Source: CAVPUA01 sp963708805 (GTDB lineage: Bacteria; Actinomycetota; Actinomycetes; Mycobacteriales; Jatrophihabitantaceae). From it: a stretch of 64,000 nt of DNA. Under the pieces are notes generated by a model. The model saw only the letters and a list, made by a program, of their open reading frames with translations, made no database searches and had not been told where the DNA came from. Within the stretch, counting starts at the first letter, position 1, and each line of letters begins with the position of its first letter. Positions 57,620 to 64,000 of the stretch are shown here, one piece after another. The position numbers were made by a program, and so were the translations under genes. The DNA lies in the NCBI GenBank assembly GCA_963708805.1, contig CAVPUA010000003.1, positions 2,604,001 to 2,668,000 on the forward strand, in the 5' to 3' direction.

Positions 57620-60321
57620 TCAGCGGGCGGAGATCGACGCGCTGACCGCCTCGAACGCCGGCGCCAGCTTCGTCGCATCCCCGCCGGCGCCCTGAGCCAA
57701 GTCGGCCTTGCCGCCACCGCGGGCGCCGATCACCGGCGCGAACGTCCGGACGATCTCGCCGGCGGCGAGCCCGGCGTCCTGACCGGCCTGGTTGACGGCA
57801 GCGACGAAGGCGACGCCGTTGTCCGACGGCGAGGCGATCAAGACCACCGCGGGGTCACCGGCGCGCAGGCGCCCGCGGACGTCGAGCACGAGCGAGCGCA
57901 GGTCGTTGCCACCGACTCCGGCCGGCGCCTCGGCCAGCACGAGCTGGACCGACCCGATCTGCTGGACGCCGGCCGCGATCGTCCCGGCCGACGAGAGCAC
58001 CTGAGCCGCGCGCAGCCGGTCGAGCTCCTTCTCGGCGGCCTTGAGCCGGTCGAGGGACGCCGCGATCCGTTCGGGCAGCTCGTCGGGCTGCGCCTTGAAA
58101 TCGCCGGCGATCTGATGGACGAGGACGTGCTCGCGGGCGAGGAAACGAAACGCGTCGAGCCCGACCAGCGCCTCGACCCGGCGCACGCCCGAACCGATCG
58201 AGGACTCCCCCAGCAACTTGACCATGCCGATCACCGCGCTGCGATCGACGTGCGTGCCGCCGCAGAGTTCGCGGGAGTAGTCGCCGATCTCGACGACCCG
58301 TACCTGGTCGCCGTACTTCTCGCCGAACATGGCGATGGCTCCGATGCGTCGCGCCTCGTCCTGGTCGGTGACGAACCAGCGGACCTCGAGGTCCCGAAGC
58401 AGCACCTCGTTGATCTCGTCCTCGATGTCGTTGAGCACGCTCGCCGGGACCGCGCCCGGCGTGTTGAAGTCGAAGCGCAGGCGCCCCGGCGCGTTCAGCG
58501 AACCGGCCTGGGCGGCGGTGTCGCCGAGGTTGCGGCGCAGCGACGTGTGCAGCAGGTGGGTCGCCGAGTGGCTGCGCGAGATCGCCCGCCGGCGGCTGGT
58601 GTCGACCTCGGCCAGCGCCTGGTCGCCCGGACGGACCTCGCCGCTCACGACGCGAACCCGGTGCGCGATCAGACCCGGCAACGGAGACTGGACGTCGATC
58701 ACGTCGAGTACGCCGTCGTGGCCGGGCGCGCTGACCGCGATCCGACCCCAGTCGGGCTGCTGGCCGCCGCCCTCGGCGTAGAACGGTGTGATGTCGAGGA
58801 CCACGAGCACCTCGTCACCCTCGCCGGCCGCGGGCAGCAGCCCGTCGTCACCGACGATGGCGTTGACCCGTGATTCGCGCACGACCTCGCGATAGCCGGT
58901 GAACTCGTTCGTTCCCAGGTCGAGCGCGGCGCGATAGGCCGACAGGTCACCGTGGCCGGTCTTCTTGGCCTGCGCGTCCGCCTTGGCCCGCGAGCGCTGC
59001 TCGGCCATCAGCCGACGAAAGCCCGTCTTCGTCGACCGCGATGCCCTGCTCGGCCGCCATCTCGAGGGTGAGGTCGATCGGGAAGCCGTACGTGTCGTGC
59101 AACTGGAATGCGATGATCACCGGAGAGCTGCGCCGGCCCGCTCGCGTGAACCACTTCGTTCGCTGCCGATTCGTAGATGAACCGGCCCCGGGTCAGCGTC
59201 TGCCGAAACGCGTCCTCCTCGCCGTACGCGTAGGTCGAGATCCGATCGAAATCGGTCGCCAACTCCGGGTACGAGGGGGCCATGGCGTCGCGCGACACCG
59301 GCAGCAGTTCGGGCAGCACCGGGTCGCCGTAGCCAAGTGCTCGCATGGAATAGACCGCGCGCCGGATGATGCGCCGCAGCACGTAGCCGCGACCCTCGTT
59401 GCCCGGGGTCACGCCGTCGCCGATCAGCATCAACGCGGTGCGGACGTGGTCGGCTATCACCCGTAGCCGGACGTCGTCCGGGTGTGACTCGCTGGCCGCG
59501 TGCCCCGAGTGGGCGCCGTAGACCTTGCCGGTCAGCTCGGCCGCCCGGGCCAGTACCGGCCGCGTCTGATCGATCTCGTAGAGATTGTCGACGCCCTGCA
59601 GCAGCGTGGCCATCCGCTCCATGCCCATGCCGGTGTCGATGTTCTTGGCCGGCAGCTCGCCCAGGATCGGGTAGTCGTCCTTGGTCGTTCCCGGCCCGCG
59701 GACGTTCTGCATGAAGACCAGGTTCCAGAACTCCATGTAGCGGTCCTCGTCGACCTCGGGGCCGCCCTCGCGCCCGTAGTCGGGACCACGGTCGTAGTAC
59801 AGCTCCGAGCACGGACCGCACGGACCAGGGATGCCCATCGACCAGAAGTTGTCGGCCTTTCCGCGCCGGACGATTCGCTCCATCGGCAGGCCGACCTCGC
59901 GGTGCCAGATGTCGATCGCCTCGTCGTCGTCGAGGTAGACGGTCGCCCAGACACGGTCCCCGTCCAGGCCGAAGCCACCCGCATCGATCGAGTTGGTCGA
60001 CAACGCCCAGGCCAGCCGGATCGCCTCGGCCTTGAAGTAGTCACCGAAGCTGAAGTTGCCGTTCATCTGGAAGAACGTGCCGTGCCGGGTGGTCTTGCCG
60101 ACCTCGTCGATGTCCAGGGTCCGGATGCACTTCTGGATGCTCGTGGCGCGCGTGAACGGCGCCTGCTGCTGGCCGATGAAGTAGGGCACGAACTGCACCA
60201 TGCCCGCATTGACGAACAACAGGTTGGGGTCGTCGAAGGGCAACGGGGCCGACGGGACGACGGTGTGGCCGTTCGCCTCGAAGTGGCCCAGGAAGCGGCG
60301 GCGGATCTCGTCGGATTTCAC
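57620..60321 (-). CDS. alaS: Alanyl-tRNA synthetase (two frame breaks)
   Basis: Charges tRNA-Ala and edits Ser/Gly. The class II core has MKSDEIRRRFLGHFEANGHTVVPSAPL and motif 2 with RHGTFFQMNGNFSFGDYFK. The middle domain follows, then the editing site with SATHLLHTSLR and CGGTHVDRS zinc histidines and cysteine. The C-terminal domain closes with VIGARGGGKADLAQGAGGD. Extra bases near 59125 (GAT CAT C GCA) and at 59021 (GGG C TTT) break it; their removal gives SGDHAFQLHDTYGFP and DEDGFRRLMAEQ. Corrected length is about 900 residues. ATG 60321. Confidence 0.95.
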
Positions 60322-60331
60322 TGCTCGATCC

Positions 60332-60571
60332 TCATGCGCCGGCCGATCCGTCGAGCCCGCTCGCCTCCCGCAGCTCGCTCTCGCGATCCTGCATGGCCGC
60401 TCGCACGTCGGCGCCGAACTCGCCGATGCTCTCGGCCAGGTTCGACAAGCCCTCGCCGAAGCTGCGCGACATCCCGGCCGGGGTCAGCCGCTCGGCCGCG
60501 GCGGTCAGCTTGCGCACGATGAGGACGCCCAGCGTGACGCCCAGGGCGAGCCAGAAGAGCCGGCGCATCAC
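60332..60571 (-). CDS. DUF6167-type small membrane protein
   Basis: 79 residues with one N-terminal helix (LFWLALGVTLGVLIVRKL) and an amphipathic acidic tail (LSNLAESIGEFGADVRAAMQDRESELREASG). Found between alaS and a DUF948 gene in many actinobacteria. Function unknown. Its ATG overlaps the DUF948 stop as ATGA, and alaS follows 10 nt later. Confidence 0.75.
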   Translation of the reverse strand: MMRRLFWLALGVTLGVLIVRKLTAAAERLTPAGMSRSFGEGLSNLAESIGEFGADVRAAMQDRESELREASGLDGSAGA

Positions 60572-60969
60572 TTGCTCCGGCGGCCGCGGCGCGAGCGGCG
60601 CGCGGTGCGGACGGCTTCTTCGTCGCGCCGGCTCGAGATCGTGCGACGCACGCCGTAGGAGAACGCCGCGACCTTGATCAGCGGACTGCCGAGCGTGCTC
60701 GACACGATCGAGGTCAGCGCCGCCGCGTTGGTGGTCATGGTGCCGACGTCCTTGGTGATGGAGTCGACGGAGTCCAGCTGCGCGTTCACCGACGTGATCG
60801 TGGTCTGGGCCGACGCCAGCAGCGGGGTCGCGCCCTCGTGGGTCGCCCGGATGGCCAGGGTTGCCTCGTCCAGGGTCTTCCCGAGCTTGAGCAGCGGGAT
60901 GGCGAGCAGCAACACGAGCAGCACGAACGCCCCGGCCGCAATCAGACCGGCGATCGCCCCAGCGGACAC
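60568..60969 (-). CDS. DUF948-family membrane protein
   Basis: 133 residues. An N-terminal helix (AIAGLIAAGAFVLLVLLLAIPLLKLG) is followed by a coiled-coil-prone region (TLDEATLAIRATHEGATPLLASAQTTITSVNAQLDSVDSITKDVGTM) and a basic tail. DUF948 proteins have general-stress or chemotaxis-like helical bundles; a role here is not known. It is the first of two small membrane genes between rarA and alaS. Confidence 0.8.
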   Translation of the reverse strand: MSAGAIAGLIAAGAFVLLVLLLAIPLLKLGKTLDEATLAIRATHEGATPLLASAQTTITSVNAQLDSVDSITKDVGTMTTNAAALTSIVSSTLGSPLIKVAAFSYGVRRTISSRRDEEAVRTARRSRRGRRSK

Positions 60970-61018
60970 GCGGAGCCTCCTTCTTCGATGGACGAGCTAT
61001 CTCCGCTGAGCCTATCGG

Positions 61019-62377
61019 TTAGTCCGTCGCCGGTTCTTCCCCGCGGACCGGTTCCTCGCCCCGGACGGCCCCCCGCAACTTGGGCAGCCGCTCGGCCAGG
61101 AAGCGCTCAGCCCCGCGTCCACTCGGTTCGTAGTAGTCGCGCCCGACCAACTCGTCCGGCGGGTACTGCTGGGCGACCACGCCCTCGGGCACGCTGTGCG
61201 GGTACTGGTAACGCTGAGCATGACCCAGTTTCGCCGCCCCCGGGTAGTGGCCGTCACGCAAGGGCAGCGGCACCCCTCCGCCGAGTCCGGCCTTCACGTC
61301 GGCCTGGGCCGCGCTGATCGCCGCGATCACCGCGTTGGACTTGGGCGCCAGCGCGAGGTGGATCGTCACCTGGGCCAAATTGATGCGCGCCTCGGGCAGG
61401 CCGATCAACTGGACCGCCTGGGCGGCGGCGGTGGCCGCGAGCAGGGCCGTCGGGTCAGCCAGGCCGATGTCCTCGCTGGCGTGCACGACGAGGCGCCGGG
61501 CGATGAACCGGGCGTCTTCGCCGGCTTCGAGCATCCGGGCCAGATAGTGCAGGGCGGCGTCGACGTCCGAACCCCGGATCGACTTGATGAAGGCGCTGAT
61601 CACGTCATAGTGCTGGTCGCCGTCGCGGTCGTACCGGACGGCCGCGGTGTCGACAGCCTGTTCCAGCGTCGGCAGGTCGATCGTGGCGGCACCCGCGGCC
61701 AGGGCGGTGCCGGCCGCCGCTTCGAGCGCGGTCAGCGCGCGGCGCGCGTCGCCGTCCGACATCCGGATCAGATGGGCCAACGCGTCGTCGTCCAATCCGA
61801 TCGTGCCGTCCAGGCCGCGGTCGTCGACCAGCGCCCGCTTGACCAACGTCGTCACGTCGTCGTCGGTGAGCGGTTCGAGCGTCAGCAACAGGCTGCGCGA
61901 GAGCAGCGGCGAGACGATCGAGAAGAAGGGATTCTCGGTCGTCGCGGCCACGAGGGTCACCGTGCGCGCCTCCACCGCCCCGAGCAGCGAATCCTGCTGC
62001 GTCTTGGAGAAGCGGTGGATCTCGTCGATGAACAGGACGGTCTGACGGCCGTTGTAGCTCAGCTCTCGTTTGGCCTGTTCGATGACGGCGCGCACTTCCT
62101 TGACCCCGGCGTTCAACGCCGACAACTGCTCGAAGCGCCGGTTGGTGGCCGAGGCGACGATCAACGCGAGCGTCGTCTTGCCGGTGCCCGGTGGCCCGAA
62201 CAGGATCAGCGACATCGGCGAATCGCCTTCGACCAGACGTCGCAGCGGCGAGCCCGCGGCCAGCAGGTGCTGCTGTCCGACCACCTCGTCGAGAGCGCGT
62301 GGACGCATCCTGGCCGCTAGCGGCGCGGTCGGATCGACCCCAGCGGAGGGGGAGTCGAAAAGCGTCGGCCCGGACAT
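61019..62377 (-). CDS. rarA: Replication-associated recombination protein RarA (MgsA)
   Basis: 452 residues, intact. AAA+ ATPase acting at stalled forks. MRPRALDEVVGQQHLL, Walker A ILFGPPGTGKTTLA, Walker B VLFIDEIHRFSKTQQDSLL, sensor AATTENPFFSIV, the arginine finger SPLLSRS and the C-terminal clamp region PEARINLAQVTIHLALAPKSNAV are present. ATG 62377 is divergent from the methyltransferase gene. Confidence 0.95.
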   Translation of the reverse strand: MSGPTLFDSPSAGVDPTAPLAARMRPRALDEVVGQQHLLAAGSPLRRLVEGDSPMSLILFGPPGTGKTTLALIVASATNRRFEQLSALNAGVKEVRAVIEQAKRELSYNGRQTVLFIDEIHRFSKTQQDSLLGAVEARTVTLVAATTENPFFSIVSPLLSRSLLLTLEPLTDDDVTTLVKRALVDDRGLDGTIGLDDDALAHLIRMSDGDARRALTALEAAAGTALAAGAATIDLPTLEQAVDTAAVRYDRDGDQHYDVISAFIKSIRGSDVDAALHYLARMLEAGEDARFIARRLVVHASEDIGLADPTALLAATAAAQAVQLIGLPEARINLAQVTIHLALAPKSNAVIAAISAAQADVKAGLGGGVPLPLRDGHYPGAAKLGHAQRYQYPHSVPEGVVAQQYPPDELVGRDYYEPSGRGAERFLAERLPKLRGAVRGEEPVRGEEPATD

Positions 62378-62523
62378 GTTCCCAGCCTAGGACGGCGGTC
62401 GACCGACCGACATCGAGGCAACACGCAGTGACGATCGCTGGCCGATTCGGTGAGCGCCGGCTGGTATCTTCGCCAGGTTCCGATCCGTAAGCACACGTCA
62501 TTAAGAAGAGTCGAGGAACCAGG

Positions 62524-63207
62524 ATGACAGCCACCCCGGGTCCAGGCACCGGGTCCGCCGACGGGGTCTACCGCCCGGGGTATTTCGAAACGCGTCTGGC
62601 TCAGGACCCCAATCGCGAGGTCGTCTGGCGGCATATCTGCGACTACCTGAGCCGCTGGATTCCCGCGGACTCCGACGTGCTCGAGCTGGGCGCGGGTTGG
62701 TGCGATTTCTCCAACGCCGTGACCGCGCGCAGCGTCACCGCGATGGACATCGACGCGACCGTCGTCAAGGCGGCCAAACCGGGCGTGCAGGCGGTGGTGG
62801 GCGACTGTACCGACCTGTCACGCTTCGAGGACGGGTCCTTCGACTGCGTGCTGGCCTCGAACCTGCTCGAGCACCTGGAGCGAGCCGACACCGAGCGCTT
62901 GCTGGCCGAGGCCAAGCGCGTGCTGCGCCCGGGCGGGCGGTTGCTGCTGATCCAACCCAACTTCCGGCTCAACCCGAATGAGTACTTCGACGACTACACC
63001 CACGTCGCGATCTTCACCGACCGCTCTCTACGGGATCTGTTGGCCGCCTCGGGCTGGACGATCGACCAGGTCTTCGCCCGATTCCTGCCGCTGACGATGA
63101 AGTCGCGTGGCGCGGGTCTGTCGTTCCTCGTCCCGTGGTATCTCCGGTCGCCGATCAAGCCCCTGGCCGGTCAGATGCTCGTGGTCGCGTCGACCCCCGC
63201 TCGATGA
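62524..63207 (+). CDS. Class I SAM-dependent methyltransferase
   Basis: 227 residues, intact. SAM motif I SDVLELGAGWCDFSNAV, acidic post-I AMDIDATVVKAAK, motif II-like VVGDCTDLSRFEDGSFDCVLASNLLEHLE and motif III LLAEAKRVLRPGGRLLLIQPN define a Rossmann methyltransferase. The substrate cannot be read off; the downstream membrane protein suggests a cell-envelope glycan or lipid. ATG 62524 has GAGGAACC upstream. It overlaps the next gene as ATGA. Confidence 0.85.
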   Translation: MTATPGPGTGSADGVYRPGYFETRLAQDPNREVVWRHICDYLSRWIPADSDVLELGAGWCDFSNAVTARSVTAMDIDATVVKAAKPGVQAVVGDCTDLSRFEDGSFDCVLASNLLEHLERADTERLLAEAKRVLRPGGRLLLIQPNFRLNPNEYFDDYTHVAIFTDRSLRDLLAASGWTIDQVFARFLPLTMKSRGAGLSFLVPWYLRSPIKPLAGQMLVVASTPAR

Positions 63208-64000
63208 GCCACGCTCGTTCGAGCGCGGCGGCGACCGAGCCGCCGGCCGGAGCCGACCCGCCGGAGGCGGAATCCAACGCGGACGCGCGGAATGAGACGC
63301 GACCGGGCCGCTGGAGCAATCCCCGAATCGTCGCCGCGCTGTTCGTGCTCCCCTACTTGATCATGATGATCGCCTGGGCGGCGTCCAACCCGCCCGGCTC
63401 CGCGCCGGACGAGCCGGATCACCTGGTGAAGTCCCTGGGCATGGCTCGGTTCGACATCGGAGCCAAGTACACCGGCGCGCCGCTGGGCGACACGCATGTG
63501 GACAAGCGCAACGCCTCGATCAGCCGGGTGGTGCCGATACCGGCGAAGTTGAGCCCGACGGGCTACCCCTGTGACGCCTTCAACCCGACGGCGACGGCGG
63601 CCTGCCTCCCGACCACCCCGCCGGCAGGTCGAGGAACGACATCGGCGATCACTCCGCTGGGCAGCTACCCGCCCTTCCTCTACGTGCCGATCGGGCTGAT
63701 CGCACGCCTGACCAATACGCCCTACCACGCGTTCCTCGCCGGTCGGGCGGTCTGCATCGTCATGGCCGCCCTGCTCATGTGGCTGGGGTGCACCCACCTG
63801 ATCCGCTGGCTCGGGCGGCGCGCGCTGCTGGGTGCGGTCATCGCCTTCACCCCGATGGTGACCTTCACCTCGGCCATGGTCGGCCTGAGCGGGGTAGAGA
63901 TCACCGGCGCGTTCGCGGTGGCGTGCATCGCCGTCGTCGCCATCCGAATACCGGCGTCCCTGGCCGAAGGCGGGACCCAGTTGTTGCTGGCCGGCGTCGG
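63204..64000 (+). CDS. DUF2142-type polytopic membrane protein, N-terminal part
   Basis: First 265 codons, running off the right edge. After a disordered Ala/Glu/Pro-rich tail of about 45 residues comes a membrane helix (IVAALFVLPYLIMMIAWAAS) and the motif NPPGSAPDEPDHLVKSLGMA, which resembles the conserved PDE-H signature of DUF2142. An ectodomain loop with cysteines (about 110-145) precedes more helices (FLAGRAVCIVMAALLMWLGC and others). Such proteins resemble glycosyltransferase-like membrane enzymes near O-antigen or teichoic acid loci. It overlaps the methyltransferase stop (ATGA). Confidence 0.75.
   Translation, partial: MSHARSSAAATEPPAGADPPEAESNADARNETRPGRWSNPRIVAALFVLPYLIMMIAWAASNPPGSAPDEPDHLVKSLGMARFDIGAKYTGAPLGDTHVDKRNASISRVVPIPAKLSPTGYPCDAFNPTATAACLPTTPPAGRGTTSAITPLGSYPPFLYVPIGLIARLTNTPYHAFLAGRAVCIVMAALLMWLGCTHLIRWLGRRALLGAVIAFTPMVTFTSAMVGLSGVEITGAFAVACIAVVAIRIPASLAEGGTQLLLAGV

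Overview
The window is high-GC (roughly 68-70%) bacterial DNA from an actinobacterium. The lineage is supported by BldD divergent from a pyrR-pyrBC-carAB operon, the gmk-rpoZ-coaBC-metK-priA-fmt-rsmB-rpe-rib block, the nusB-efp-aroQBKC and aroE-mltG-ruvX-alaS-rarA blocks, a helicase-motif-deficient PriA, a mycothiol-enzyme-like protein and a DUF222/HNH (13E12) protein. I cannot name the genus. Class 1B PyrD/PyrK and a Tad locus next to bldD suggest a Frankia/Jatrophihabitans/Nakamurella-like relative rather than Mycobacterium or Streptomyces, but that is a guess.

Layout. 1-6.6 kb (minus): riboflavin genes ribH (cut), ribBA, ribE, ribD, then rpe, rsmB, fmt, def. 6.6-10.0 kb: a DHA2-type efflux pump with an operator-like palindrome on its -10 box, and a secreted PKD-like protein paired with a DUF6318 lipoprotein. 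10.2-15.6 kb (minus): priA, metK, coaBC, rpoZ, gmk. 15.6-23.5 kb: an accessory stretch (mycothiol-enzyme-like protein, fused transhydrogenase pntA-pntB, aldo/keto reductase, MFS permease, holin-like membrane protein, YciI protein, RhtA-like exporter, DUF1330 protein) sitting where relatives usually have mihF between pyrF and gmk. 23.5-34.0 kb (minus): complete de novo UMP operon pyrR-pyrB-pyrC-(membrane protein)-carA-carB-pyrK-pyrD-pyrF with a PyrR-type RNA element at the head. 34.0-36.6 kb (plus): bldD, then a DGPF (YCII) gene and an ECF42-type sigma factor. 36.6-46.3 kb: LuxR-type regulator and a Tad/Flp pilus locus (tadC, tadB, cpaF, cpaE, cpaB, flp on minus; tadE and tadG divergent). 46.4-48.5 kb: DUF222/HNH protein and a SnoaL-like protein. 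48.5-57.1 kb (minus): nusB, efp, aroQ, aroB, aroK, aroC, prepilin peptidase, aroE, mltG, interrupted by mobA-DUF6457 (plus) and fdhD. 57.1-62.4 kb (minus): ruvX, alaS, two small membrane proteins, rarA. 62.5-64.0 kb (plus): a SAM methyltransferase and the start of a DUF2142-type membrane protein.

The biosynthetic genes form tightly coupled operons, with many ATGA or GTGA stop/start overlaps. The prepilin peptidase at 53 kb can serve the Flp pilin at 43.6 kb, so the window carries most of a Tad machine. The pyr operon can feed pyrimidines under PyrR control.

Important caveat: about thirty of the conserved genes are broken by single-base indels, mostly +1 insertions, each of which restores a conserved motif when undone. 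I read these as assembly or sequencing errors, not gene decay. Such genes are reported over their full span, with the break sites noted.
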